A stretch of DNA of 64,000 bases from Auanema rhodensis (taxonomy: Eukaryota; Nematoda; Chromadorea; Rhabditida; Rhabditidae). The position numbers and the translations under genes are program-made. The stretch covers positions 8,256,131 to 8,320,130 of the forward strand of contig OZ059894.1 of NCBI GenBank assembly GCA_964057225.1. The letters are read 5' to 3'. The notes beneath the pieces are model-generated. The model had not been told where the DNA came from and ran no database searches. It was given only the letters and a program-made list of their open reading frames with translations. This document shows, in pieces, positions 34,410 to 45,201 of this stretch (positions are counted from its first letter, which is position 1; every line of letters starts with the position of its first letter).

Positions 34410-35109
34410 TGCCATTTTTTCGAGTTTATGTCGCGTCCTCGCGAATAGCAAAGTATGTGGCTTGTTTCAATCGTAGCAGAAGGTTTAGTTTTAAAAAATA
34501 AAAATTACAATGTTAACATAAAAATAATAAAGATAAATTACAATATAATGTTAAACAATATTATCTGAAAAGAATTTAATAAAAATTATTTGAAAATACA
34601 TGAATATTAAGGAATAAAACAATCTTTTAGAATACCAGGGCTATATTTTGTCAGCGAGAGTGCGCAAAATAGCTTTTTTAGGCACGACGCTGCATGTCTA
34701 ACTTGTTTGAGTATAGAGAAACGAGAGTCATGCTATATTATCGATGGAGCTAGCATGTTTCTTCAGCGTATTCAAAGCGAATTGTAATAATAAAAAAAAA
34801 ATTTAAACTAAATCCCATATAATCTCCGGAATTGAATCATTAACTACTTGATAAGGACTGTTGCTCAGATGAATATGCAATATAATGTCTCTTATCTTTC
34901 ATTTCTTCATTATTTACGGGAAATTATTTGAAATTGATGAAGTTTTATAATCATATATGCTTTGAAACTGAAATGCTTTTTGATTATTAGCTTACATCTC
35001 GTCTTACTCAAGTTTTTCAATGATATAATAATATTAATAGCTCTGGTTTTTTAAAAGAGTGTTGATACAAAGTTTTACAATAATTTTATCAATCTCGAAA
35101 TTATTTCTT
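34410..35109 (-). other. 3' untranslated part of element B
   Basis: AT-rich, no open frame of note, shared with A. It ends at the LTR with CGAAAAAATGGCA, the likely plus-strand primer region. Confidence 0.6.
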
Positions 35110-38100
35110 TCATCGTCTTCTTCTTGGTGGTAGCCAATTTTGGTCCGATGGGTCTTCTGGTTCTGTTTCTTCACTAGAGTCATAGTTATCGTTACCATTT
35201 ATGACTTTTATGATCTCAATATCGCTGTCGTCGTCCGTGTCATAAATCGTTGTATTTGATCGCGTGTTTTGAGCGATTGTATGCTCCATTTTGCGATCAA
35301 AAAGTTTTAGATTGTCTTTGTGTACGTCTTGAATTTTTCCAAATGGATTCTTGAGTTGTACCATGTTTCCTTCAACGTTGATGACTTCAAATGGTCCGTC
35401 ATATGATTTGCGAAGCTTTTGACCTGGTCTATGCGCTTTAATTGCTAACATAACATGGTCTCCTTTTCGGATATCTCTTTCTTCTATTCGTTGTCGTCCA
35501 TCATGTTTTCTCTTCGCGGTTTCTTGATGTTTTGCAAGATTTTCTTGAATGATGGTTCTTCTTTCTCCTCTGATATATTCGGTATTCTCAATTTCTTCCA
35601 AGATCTCTTGTTGTAATGTCTCGGGGAATAATTCTTTGTCTAATCTCATACGACTTTCTTTTCCGAATAATGCTATGTATGGAGAGATTCCTGTGGTTGC
35701 GTGTGTTATTGTATTTAACGCAAAAGTAATTTTTGGTAAATACATGTCCCAATCAGTTACGTCTTCGTTGAGATAGTGTGTTAATCCTTCTTCTAGCGTT
35801 CTGTGTAGTCTTTCGACTTGTCCATTAGAGTTTTTCTGATGAGGGAGTGTTGGCTCGTGTTTAATGCCAAGTTTTTCACACATTTCTTCAAATTTCTTTG
35901 ATACAAAATTAGATCCACGATCGGTTATTAAACGATTTGGTGGTCCAAAAATATATACGAAATTCCTGAGGAATCTATCAATGATGACATCGGTGACAAT
36001 TGTTGGTATAGCGATGGTTGTCGCCCATTTGGAGAATGAATCTTGTATTGTTAGGACATAATTGTTGTTTCTTTTTGAAGTAGGGAATGGTCCCATAATA
36101 TCCATATGTATTCTCTCAAATGGTTTTGATGGTATTTCAAATTGACCCATAGGCTGAACGGTCATAGCGTGAGGATCTTTCTTCCTTTGTGCGCATTTAA
36201 CGCATTGTTTCACAAAAATTGCTATGTCCGTTTGCATATTTGTCCAGCTAAATCTTCGTAGTATGGCTTCTTTAGTTTTGTTAATTCCTTGATGTGCTCC
36301 AATTGCTGGGTCTTCGTGAAATTCTTCGATAACCTTGTTGATAAGTTCGCTTTCCCTTGGTAAAATCAAAGCTGGGTGTGGTCGTTTTCTGCTTGGTTTT
36401 GTGTATAACATGTTGTCAATAACACAATAACGATCATTAGAAAGCATGTTCTTTTTCGCTCTGTATTCTATTTCGGCGATAGTTCTCTTTATCCAAGGTG
36501 TATCCTCTTGAATTGCTCTAATGTCAGGTACATTAACGAAATTAATTTGAGCTTTCGGAATTTCTTTTGTTTTCTTTTTCTTTTCCGGTTTAGGATCGTT
36601 TGCTTCATCTCCAATGTATCGTGAGAGAGCATCACAGACTTTGTTTAGTCTGCCTTCTCGGTATCTTATCTCGATATCGTATTCTTGTATGACTAATTGA
36701 AATTTTGCTAGTCTTCCAAAAAGGTCTCTACGAGTCAATAAGCTTGTTAATGGTCGATGGTCTGTGATACAGATTGTATGTGATCCAAGTATATATGTTC
36801 GAAACTGAGCTAAAGCATATACGAGTCCTAACGCTTCTATTTCAATAGGAGCATAGTTACGTTCTGCTTTTACAAGTTTACGGCTTGCAAATGCAATTGG
36901 ATGTAAGTTTTTGAGTGGTTCATTGGGATCTTCAGGTTGTAATAACACTGCTCCCACTGCGATATTACTACCATCACTTTCTATAATGAACATACGGTCT
37001 GATCTTGGCGGTTTTAAGACCGGTGCTTGGATCAATTTTCTTTTTAGTGTATCAACAGCTTGTTGACTTTTGTCATTCCATTGAAATTCTACATCAAGTT
37101 TTGTAAGGTCGTATAAAGGGCTTGCGATGTGTGCAAAATCTTTAATAAATTTCCGAAAGAATCCTACCATTCCCAAAAATGCTCTTACTCCTGTAGGTGA
37201 CTTTGGAGCAGGATAGTCTTGAATGGCGGAGACTTTCTGTGGATCTGGTTTGACCCCATCTCTTCCGACAATTAAACCAAGAAATTTTACTTCAGGTCTC
37301 GCAAAAGCGCATTTCTTGAGTTTTATTTTCATGCCTAATTTCTTTACTTCTCTGAGAATCTCAGCTATATCGTCAAGATGTTGTTCTGCAGTGTCTGATA
37401 TAACGAGTAGATCATCCAAATAAACAAAGAGTCGGCATTTACATCGGCTTTGAAGGTATCGTACTGCTGTTTGAAAGGTATGTGGCGCTCCACATAACCC
37501 CATAGGCATCCTTCTATATTGATAAGTACCGGTGTTTGTTGTAAATGCTGTTAATGGTCGATCTGATTTCTTTAATGCTATTTGGAAGAATCCGGATACT
37601 AAATCAAAGTTAGAAAAATATTGTGATCCGGCTGCCATATCGACAATGTCGGAGATGTTAGGTATGATGTACGTTTGCTTGCGAGTGACGTTATTTAGAG
37701 CACGGAAATCGGTTACGAAACGGAATGTTTCATCTTTCTTTTTGACTAAAACTACAGGACTATTGAAAAGAGATGTGGATGGTTCAATTATATTTTGCTT
37801 CAGCATCTCCTGTACCTGTCTTTCGACTTCTTCTTGTTTGCCTATAGGGATACGCGTTATACGCGGTCTAGGCATGTCCATATCTGTTCTTAGAGGTATT
37901 GAATGCTCTACAGGTCCTTTAAATAGTCCTATTCGTTTATCCTCATTTAAAAATGCGTCTCTATTACGTAGAATACAAAGCTGAAGAAGATCTTTTTGTT
38001 CTTTAGTTAGGTCGGCGTCTTTCAAATCAAGATCGTTCATAAAGTCCTGAGGGAAATGAGGTAATTTATTTTCCCAATCCGCTTCGGGTGGTATATAGTC

Positions 38101-41100
38101 TGGATTGTGTTCGGTCGTAAAGATCTCGTATTGTGGCAGTACGCCTATTTTTGCTTTGTCAATAATGTTTCCGGGTGATAGATCTATAGGATGATCAGTG
38201 TTGTTTTTGAATGTCATGGTAATTGAATTGACGTCTCGAAATGCTGTTTCGTAGGTGGTAGATATCGTCTTTTCTTCATCGGGTTGTAGCATGGCGACTT
38301 CGTTGTGTGATATGGGTTCAGCTAACCTTACTGGTATTCTACAGGTCTGATGAGGAAAGATACATTGTGGATTTAAATTTATCAAATTAATGACAAATGA
38401 TGTTTTTCTAATATTCCCGTTATTTCCATTGGCTAACGGTACTACGCGGTTTCCGATTTCTAACGTTTGTTTGTATGGTCGAAGTTTCATACCGATATTT
38501 TGACGGTCGAGTGTTTTCATAAAATCTAATCCAATTAATGCTGGTGATGGACAGTCTTCATCTCTTGAAATGAAGAATGTATGATCTATTTCATATCCAG
38601 CGATTTCTACGGTTAAATCAATTGTTCCCAGAAATCGAAATGCTGATCCGTTTGCTGTCGTTGCAACTGATTTATCCTTTTTTACAAAATCATTCAAAGT
38701 TAAGTAATGTAATGTTGAGAGTCTGATATAACTAATCGATGATCCTGAATCCCAAAGAGTTAGGATTAGTCTATCGTTAACAGTCATCAATAGCAGTGGT
38801 AGAGTTTGGTCTTTGCGATTGGAAACTGAACAAACTATGGGCATAGCTAGTGGAACTAAAGTGAGAAACGATGGATAGTACTGTTTCATTATGTTCCTTG
38901 GTATTGGCTGATCAGGTTGACTTACTAGCTCTAATGTTTCTTCATATGTGGGAAGATCGTTGGTTTGATCTCGGAGTTCGATATGCATGACTTGCATGCC
39001 TATTGGTTTGAAGAAATATATTTTCGCAACAAAGGCTAGTACGATCAGTATAACTACAATAATTGTAATTGCTCCAATAGTGATGAGTGTTCGTTCAATC
39101 GTTCCTGCTATTGTATCGACAAAAGAATTCCATGTACTTTTGGTGAATTCATTGGCTTTGGAGATGTAATCACTACTTTTCTTCAATATGCTGAATGCTG
39201 ATGATATTTTCGGATCATGATGAATTGTGTGAAGCACGTGATTTTGACGAATCGATGCTAAACTAGCACCATAAGCAATGGCTGTTGTCATTGAGTACAC
39301 TCGAGATGATAAGTTGGTGTATAAGTGTGCTCCGGTGAATTTTAATGGCGTGATCTTTTCATGATGAAGTCCGTCCCACATGGATATAAGACTGACGTCT
39401 ACAGTACCATTAATTCCTTTCCATTCACCGTCTGTTGACCATACGTCTGTTGGTACGTGATCACAGTTAATTTCTTTACCATGAGGTAATAGGTCTTTCG
39501 ATCCTGGTGCGGCAAACAGTAATTGTCCTTCTTGTGTTAATACTGGAGTTTCGAGATAACATGTGCCATTCACAGTGTGATTGTGATATATAGTCTTTTG
39601 TAATACTACCGGGCAAACATGTATATGTAATATCTCGCTGCCTACAAATCTTGCGGCTATATCTTCTCTTCCCAGTATTGTACGCATAGCTATTGTTGGT
39701 TCGATTTGTAAAATTGATCTCCATAATTCAAGATACCTATTTTGGATCTCACATATTGATTCGTATGACTCTTTAAAATGTTTCTGCAGTTCTTCTTGAA
39801 TCATAGTTGTAGCATATTGCAAATGATCTTGTGCAATTCTGCTTGTTATGTTTTGGCGAAACTGTTGTTCAGAGTCAACTTTTGTGGCAATGTATTGAGC
39901 ATTAGCCTGTACAGACTCTATATCGGTGGCTGTAGGCGTTGATGATGCTCTATGTTTACGAATCAAAGATATTGGTGTATATGTAGTTTCTTCCATTATT
40001 GGAATTTGTTGATCTTGATGAACAGCGTAGAGAATAGTAGTTGGCGGCGCGCGGGTCGATATTGTTGCGCGCGCGGTTGTCGTTGCGGTTGTATGGCGCG
40101 CCGTTGTTTCGGGCTGGGCCATCGATGAAGGCGCGCGCGCGGTAGTTGCTGCGGCTGCCCGAGGGCTTGTAGATGTTTGCGGCAGTATTGCGGGATCTGT
40201 TGTGATCGGCGCCTCACGATCGATTATAGGGAGGGCTGCCATCTCGGCCGCGCCGCCTGCCGCGTTGCTTGGCGCACGCGTCGTGGTTTGCAACGATTTA
40301 AGTTGGATTTTCTCTGTCATTAATCTTTTTAACTGTTCTGATGATATTCTACTAGATGTATTAGGCAAAATATTATCGTTTAGTAGTGGTAAAAATATTT
40401 CCAATAATAAGTCCTTAGAGATGTTGTTGGGCTCTATGAGCTTGGGATGTGGTCCAATTGGTATTCCAAAATTATTCTTGATGTCATAGAACAATTTATC
40501 AGTATCAAGTACAAACATTCGTGAAGATGGAAGGTTTATAAATTTTATATCATCAATATCAGCTGCTGTTTTATTTCTTCTAAGCGTAACGAGAGTTTTT
40601 AGCTCATGTACAAGGTCAATTGTATCTTTTATAAATTTGCTGTTTCTTTCTTCTTGATCAGTTAATAATTGTTTCCTTATTGGTGGCATTTTTACGAATG
40701 CTTTCAATATTTCTTGTCTTGATGGAACTGTTAATTTGTCTTCAATTATAACTGGTGTATTGGCTAAATCAAGAGCAATAGTTTCAGCACGCTCTCGATA
40801 AGTGCCTTCTTTTGTACGAATTAACCGATCAAATTCAATAACGGTCAAACGATCTGATATTTGTTGAAGAAGTTGCCTGGATGTTAAATAAGATATTCCA
40901 GCTTTAGTAGCTAAAGCTAATTCTCTTTGAGCAACATATTGTAAAATGGCTTCGTCTTTATCACGGAAATCATATTGTTTGAGAAAATGTCTTAAAGATT
41001 TCTCATAAATTTGAATTTTAAAGAAAAATTCAAAATTTTCACGATGGGCTATTATCCATTCTTTCAAGGAATATGTAGGGTCTACCATACGTCTTCCTTT

Positions 41101-43794
41101 AATTAGAGGAATAATTTGTGTAATTCCTGGATTACTCATAAGTGGTCTTAAAAATGGATATGGGCAAATTCGAAGCGTGTACGTTTCAAAATCTTCAACT
41201 TCATTTATTCTATCCTGATCGAATGGGAATGAGCATTTTGTAGAAGTTGCGCGTTTAGGTCTTTTGAACGGCAATTTCTTAAATTCTCGTTCAATTAGGA
41301 GTGTGATATTGTTATCATTAGGATATTTGGGGAATGTTATATAATTTCCTGATGTTGTGTGGAATGCTGGTTGTCTAAAGCAGGATGCAATTGGTTTTGG
41401 TGTTATTTTACTCGAAAGGATAAGCGCTGATTGTGTACTTGGAATCAAAATAGTTTCTTTGCTTATTATAGCATCGTAGTAATGCATATCGATATAATTA
41501 CAACGGGAATCCGATGTTTGGGGATCCCATATAATTATTGATGTATTTGATTTGCAATTACCATGATGAGCACTACAACCTTCAGTGTTTAGTATTAAAT
41601 TGGATAATATTGTATCATCGGGCATGCGGGTCATGACTCCGCGCTCGAGTACTAAACGCGGCCGCTCCTCGCACTCGTCGCGGCTAAACGCGCGCGCCGG
41701 ATCATAGGAGGGCTCTGGGGTTGCTTGTGCTATACTATCGATTCTCTCCAGCTCCATGTTATTCCATTTGCGATCGCGAATCGCCTGCCTGCACTCGTGC
41801 GCCGCTATAGGCTGCACCCTATCGATTGTTCTGTTTGTGTCGCGGAGGAATAACAAATCGCGTACACACAGCTTGTGTACTTCCTTCGAGCAGCGCCACG
41901 CGTCCCACTCGTGTGCCGTGTGGTTTCGCGTGTATAGATGGATTTGTGTACGTAGCACATGATTTGTTTCTGTTAATTTACATTTCTTTACTACTGGTGG
42001 AACTAATAAGGCTCCTCCAGTTGCTTTTGTGCAAATTTGATATGAAGTTACACATGGCAGGAAAATTGCTACTGTGATTGCCATTACAACCGTTAGTGAT
42101 AACGGTGAAAGGGTCACAGAGTTTATTCGTGGTGTGCTTCTATCTCGTCCTCTTGATTGATCTCTTTGATTGTTAAAATGGACTCTTCTTTGTCCGTTAT
42201 GTTCATTAGTCCTTCCTCTTCTACTATTGTTTGAAGGATTAAAATTGTTTGAATGCCAGTTGTTATTAAATCGTCCCGAATTTCGTTCATAATTATTGTT
42301 ACGGCGATAATTAGCAAAAGAGCCGTTACGATTTTGGTTGTTATTATATTTTGAAAAGTTTTTATTTTTCTGATAATTTTGATAATTATGATAATTTTTA
42401 TTGTTTTGGTTATCACGTGGATAATTACGGTCGAAATTTCGGTTATCTCGTCTCTCGTTTGTGCGCGCGAAAGGAGCTAGTGCTTTGTTTACAGCATTGA
42501 CTAGCATGGACTGCGTGTCTGTTGTCTGGTTCATTATCGATTCTTCCCAGCGAGCGGCCTCAATCGCATCCGTGAAGGATTTTGGCTTCGCTCGAATCAC
42601 AGCTGGTTTCAGAGTATTTTTTAGTCCTCTGAGGAAAGTTGATCTTAATATGTGATCTTTGTGACGGTCATCCGTGGCAAAAGCGCTTAGTGCAATCGTT
42701 CTCAGTGATTGAGCGTAAGCGTCAATTGTCAGATCACCTTGGGTTGTATTTTGGAGATTGATCAGCGCTGGATCCTGATTATATTCAGGACAAAGCTTAG
42801 ATGTTAAAGCTCTTAACAGGTCATTCCATGAACCGGTGGTTTTTAATTGTTCAGGTACTTGCCTGTACGCTTCTTCCGCTGCTTCGTTTTTAAGAAGCAA
42901 AGGTAGAAGGGCTAATCTCTCCGGGATTACCAGACCTACAGCGTTGGCAAATAGGTTGAATTTAGCCGTGAAATCTCGAAAGTTGCGACTGCCATCATAA
43001 GTTGGGCAGTAGGGTGATAACAAGGCTTGCGCTATGGTAGTTTTCCCTGCCCCAGGTAAAGAGGGTTCAGTTGCCATATTACTTGTACGGGCAGATGGCA
43101 TTTTTATCACTCTGCCTGTTGTTAATAAGTTCTCAGACACAGGGGTTGTGTGTACTGAGCGGCTGGGTCGGTTTGGTGTTTTTGAACCTCCTGTTGTTGT
43201 ATTTGGTAAAATTGGGGTTGAAGTTTGGTTATCAGTAATAGCAAGATGTGTATGTTCGGGTGGTTGTATGGGAGATAAATTAATGTTTGGAACCGACGAG
43301 TATCTATTCGTGTGGCTGGTGTTCAAGTTTCGATCTTTTGGTGAACGATTGAAGAGATCAGAAACTATGTTTTTAAAAGTTTGTAAACCGCCTGCACTAG
43401 TAGTGGCTACTGAAGGTGAAACTGTTGGTTCAGGGATGGACAGAGAGAGAGATGCGTCCGATTTGCTTGAGTTTTTATTTTTATTTTTCTTATTTTTATT
43501 TGAATTAGAGGAGCGTACCTTTTTAGCAGTAACTGGTGTTTGTTCTTCCACTATGACGGATGTTTCTTCTCCTCCTGGTGGTACGTAATCCTCGTCGCTT
43601 AATCGTTCAGTAGGTGAATAAGTGCCTGCACGAGGAGTAAAGAATTTGTCGGTTTTGTGCTCGGCTTTCTGCTCGTCTTCGATTATAGCGATGCTCTGCG
43701 CGCGAGCTCGGCTTCTGGTGAGTGGAGCTGAGTCTCGCAGATCAAAATCAGTTCGTGTACTGAGAGGTACAGCTGATCGGAATCGCTTATCCAC
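35110..43794 (-). CDS. gag-pol: Gag-envelope-like-protease-RT-RNase H-integrase polyprotein of element B
   Basis: 2,894 codons. Residues 1-250 are polar and disordered. About 255-430 is a Gag capsid-type helical region, followed to about 560 by an Asn/Arg-rich tract with no CCHC knuckle. A signal-like hydrophobic segment (about 565-585) starts a Cys- and N-glycosylation-rich segment with a furin-type RPKR site (845-848), a Thr/Ala/Pro-rich stalk and a membrane anchor (1569-1594). LPTY (1614-1617) follows. Then come protease D1682-S-G, RT with YLDD (2125-2128), RNase H (D2274 region), and integrase with HHCC (2493-2530) and D2565, D2625, E2661 (D-35-E). The tail is acidic and ends in Arg-rich residues. 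Putting env between gag and pol is unlike the usual order. The first codon here is GTG and is probably not the true start, because resemblance to element E continues upstream in frame with no ATG. Confidence 0.9.
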   Translation of the reverse strand: MDKRFRSAVPLSTRTDFDLRDSAPLTRSRARAQSIAIIEDEQKAEHKTDKFFTPRAGTYSPTERLSDEDYVPPGGEETSVIVEEQTPVTAKKVRSSNSNKNKKNKNKNSSKSDASLSLSIPEPTVSPSVATTSAGGLQTFKNIVSDLFNRSPKDRNLNTSHTNRYSSVPNINLSPIQPPEHTHLAITDNQTSTPILPNTTTGGSKTPNRPSRSVHTTPVSENLLTTGRVIKMPSARTSNMATEPSLPGAGKTTIAQALLSPYCPTYDGSRNFRDFTAKFNLFANAVGLVIPERLALLPLLLKNEAAEEAYRQVPEQLKTTGSWNDLLRALTSKLCPEYNQDPALINLQNTTQGDLTIDAYAQSLRTIALSAFATDDRHKDHILRSTFLRGLKNTLKPAVIRAKPKSFTDAIEAARWEESIMNQTTDTQSMLVNAVNKALAPFARTNERRDNRNFDRNYPRDNQNNKNYHNYQNYQKNKNFSKYNNNQNRNGSFANYRRNNNYERNSGRFNNNWHSNNFNPSNNSRRGRTNEHNGQRRVHFNNQRDQSRGRDRSTPRINSVTLSPLSLTVVMAITVAIFLPCVTSYQICTKATGGALLVPPVVKKCKLTETNHVLRTQIHLYTRNHTAHEWDAWRCSKEVHKLCVRDLLFLRDTNRTIDRVQPIAAHECRQAIRDRKWNNMELERIDSIAQATPEPSYDPARAFSRDECEERPRLVLERGVMTRMPDDTILSNLILNTEGCSAHHGNCKSNTSIIIWDPQTSDSRCNYIDMHYYDAIISKETILIPSTQSALILSSKITPKPIASCFRQPAFHTTSGNYITFPKYPNDNNITLLIEREFKKLPFKRPKRATSTKCSFPFDQDRINEVEDFETYTLRICPYPFLRPLMSNPGITQIIPLIKGRRMVDPTYSLKEWIIAHRENFEFFFKIQIYEKSLRHFLKQYDFRDKDEAILQYVAQRELALATKAGISYLTSRQLLQQISDRLTVIEFDRLIRTKEGTYRERAETIALDLANTPVIIEDKLTVPSRQEILKAFVKMPPIRKQLLTDQEERNSKFIKDTIDLVHELKTLVTLRRNKTAADIDDIKFINLPSSRMFVLDTDKLFYDIKNNFGIPIGPHPKLIEPNNISKDLLLEIFLPLLNDNILPNTSSRISSEQLKRLMTEKIQLKSLQTTTRAPSNAAGGAAEMAALPIIDREAPITTDPAILPQTSTSPRAAAATTARAPSSMAQPETTARHTTATTTARATISTRAPPTTILYAVHQDQQIPIMEETTYTPISLIRKHRASSTPTATDIESVQANAQYIATKVDSEQQFRQNITSRIAQDHLQYATTMIQEELQKHFKESYESICEIQNRYLELWRSILQIEPTIAMRTILGREDIAARFVGSEILHIHVCPVVLQKTIYHNHTVNGTCYLETPVLTQEGQLLFAAPGSKDLLPHGKEINCDHVPTDVWSTDGEWKGINGTVDVSLISMWDGLHHEKITPLKFTGAHLYTNLSSRVYSMTTAIAYGASLASIRQNHVLHTIHHDPKISSAFSILKKSSDYISKANEFTKSTWNSFVDTIAGTIERTLITIGAITIIVVILIVLAFVAKIYFFKPIGMQVMHIELRDQTNDLPTYEETLELVSQPDQPIPRNIMKQYYPSFLTLVPLAMPIVCSVSNRKDQTLPLLLMTVNDRLILTLWDSGSSISYIRLSTLHYLTLNDFVKKDKSVATTANGSAFRFLGTIDLTVEIAGYEIDHTFFISRDEDCPSPALIGLDFMKTLDRQNIGMKLRPYKQTLEIGNRVVPLANGNNGNIRKTSFVINLINLNPQCIFPHQTCRIPVRLAEPISHNEVAMLQPDEEKTISTTYETAFRDVNSITMTFKNNTDHPIDLSPGNIIDKAKIGVLPQYEIFTTEHNPDYIPPEADWENKLPHFPQDFMNDLDLKDADLTKEQKDLLQLCILRNRDAFLNEDKRIGLFKGPVEHSIPLRTDMDMPRPRITRIPIGKQEEVERQVQEMLKQNIIEPSTSLFNSPVVLVKKKDETFRFVTDFRALNNVTRKQTYIIPNISDIVDMAAGSQYFSNFDLVSGFFQIALKKSDRPLTAFTTNTGTYQYRRMPMGLCGAPHTFQTAVRYLQSRCKCRLFVYLDDLLVISDTAEQHLDDIAEILREVKKLGMKIKLKKCAFARPEVKFLGLIVGRDGVKPDPQKVSAIQDYPAPKSPTGVRAFLGMVGFFRKFIKDFAHIASPLYDLTKLDVEFQWNDKSQQAVDTLKRKLIQAPVLKPPRSDRMFIIESDGSNIAVGAVLLQPEDPNEPLKNLHPIAFASRKLVKAERNYAPIEIEALGLVYALAQFRTYILGSHTICITDHRPLTSLLTRRDLFGRLAKFQLVIQEYDIEIRYREGRLNKVCDALSRYIGDEANDPKPEKKKKTKEIPKAQINFVNVPDIRAIQEDTPWIKRTIAEIEYRAKKNMLSNDRYCVIDNMLYTKPSRKRPHPALILPRESELINKVIEEFHEDPAIGAHQGINKTKEAILRRFSWTNMQTDIAIFVKQCVKCAQRKKDPHAMTVQPMGQFEIPSKPFERIHMDIMGPFPTSKRNNNYVLTIQDSFSKWATTIAIPTIVTDVIIDRFLRNFVYIFGPPNRLITDRGSNFVSKKFEEMCEKLGIKHEPTLPHQKNSNGQVERLHRTLEEGLTHYLNEDVTDWDMYLPKITFALNTITHATTGISPYIALFGKESRMRLDKELFPETLQQEILEEIENTEYIRGERRTIIQENLAKHQETAKRKHDGRQRIEERDIRKGDHVMLAIKAHRPGQKLRKSYDGPFEVINVEGNMVQLKNPFGKIQDVHKDNLKLFDRKMEHTIAQNTRSNTTIYDTDDDSDIEIIKVINGNDNYDSSEETEPEDPSDQNWLPPRRRR

Positions 43795-45183
43795 TTTGGT
43801 AGCGCTCTTGGTTTGGAAAAACCTTGAGTGTTTAGTAACGTGGGGGACTTTGAGACGTTAATGAGTGTTATGGATAAGGAGTTTTGGAAAAGGGGTGAGA
43901 AAGCTGTGAGTAACTGGTTTGTATAGTCGGCGTTAAGGAATGAATCTAAGTTGTGGCCTTTAACAGAGATCCGCCTACTACCGTATGAAAATTTGGACTT
44001 TGTTCGCTTTCCAATTTAATATTCTTAAATGTATATAATTCAACCAGTTTGTATATGTTCAAAAATGTTCAGTGCTCACTTGATTGATGCCTGAGCAATC
44101 TCATTAGTCCTTATTCCCACTTTTTTTTCTTTTTTTTCTGACGATTCTGATCTTCTTGGACTCACGAGTGATCGAAAATGCCACGAAAATGGACTTTGGT
44201 AAATGTTCAAAGGATTTTAGCGGTTTTCATAATGTACATTCGTAATAGCATTACTCTTTAAGGAAGCAATTTGGAAACGAATGAGTACCGTAGTCCCATC
44301 ATGATCAGAAATCTAGTTTTAAAATTATGGCTAGGAATAGATGACTAAAGATTACAATAACTATATTTAAAGAATTATGGTGTTTAGGAATGAGTCTTAT
44401 GCTTCAAAACAACAATAACGGTATGAGGAAGGTGACATATAGTAAGGGGAGAAAATCCAAACTGATATGCTTAAGCCAACACGACCTGATAGACAATCAC
44501 TAATAATAATCCAGTTCGTAAAATTGTACAGGATTTTTCGGACTATAGCGATCTTAAAATTCACTTTTCATAATATTCCTCCCATTTAGGTGAGGTTTCC
44601 CGTGTAAATTCAATGCGTTATCAAAATATTTTTGGATGTTAATGGCAAAAAGTTGTCTGAACAGAAATGTAACGCAAAATAAAATAGTCCTGATCGCAAA
44701 ATATGAAATAATCTCAATTTGGTGCGCAAAATTGTTTCATCCACAAAAAATAAAGAAATAACCGTGGCTATTCTTTCCTCGAAGCCAAAATCAATCCTTA
44801 AAAGGAGAAAGTGTGGGCATAAATCTCAAAAAAAATATCCTTAGGTGAATTTGTTCACTAATTCATCCTAGGGTCCTCAAAACTGCTTCGAGTTCGGGTA
44901 ACAGAGTATTTGATGTTAACAGCAAGGATATAAAAATTGTTGGGTTCAGACAGACAGAAAATTGTGAACAAACGGGAAAATATAACTTCAGTTTCAAAAA
45001 ATATAAAATCCATCTCCAAAAGGAGTGGTCCTTGCATCTGTTCCCTTTTAAACGTTGTTGGCCCCACCGTATTGTGTTAAGACATGGAGTAGATGGTTTA
45101 GAGATATAAGAGAATTCAGATTCAATGAATTGTTGAAAATAACGAAATATAAGAGAAAATAGTCAAGAAATCAAGATAAAATG
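43795..45183 (-). other. Leader region of element B
   Basis: Matches the leader of A closely. The last ~60 bases before the GTG are probably coding, since element E keeps the same residues there (PHV and HSRFFQTKS). The block at about 44395-44545 is conserved in E and may be an RNA signal such as a packaging or translation element. Confidence 0.55.
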
Positions 45184-45201
45184 TTCGAGGTGGAACCTCC
45201 A
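45184..45201 (-). promoter_or_regulatory. Primer-binding-site-like sequence of element B
   Basis: Identical to the sites of A and E. Element D shares its first 13 bases. No tRNA partner recognised. Confidence 0.55.

Noticed and set aside
43034..43588. Plus-strand frames of up to 184 codons opposite the element B polyprotein
   Set aside because: They are antisense shadows of the 2,894-codon frame and show no independent signals.
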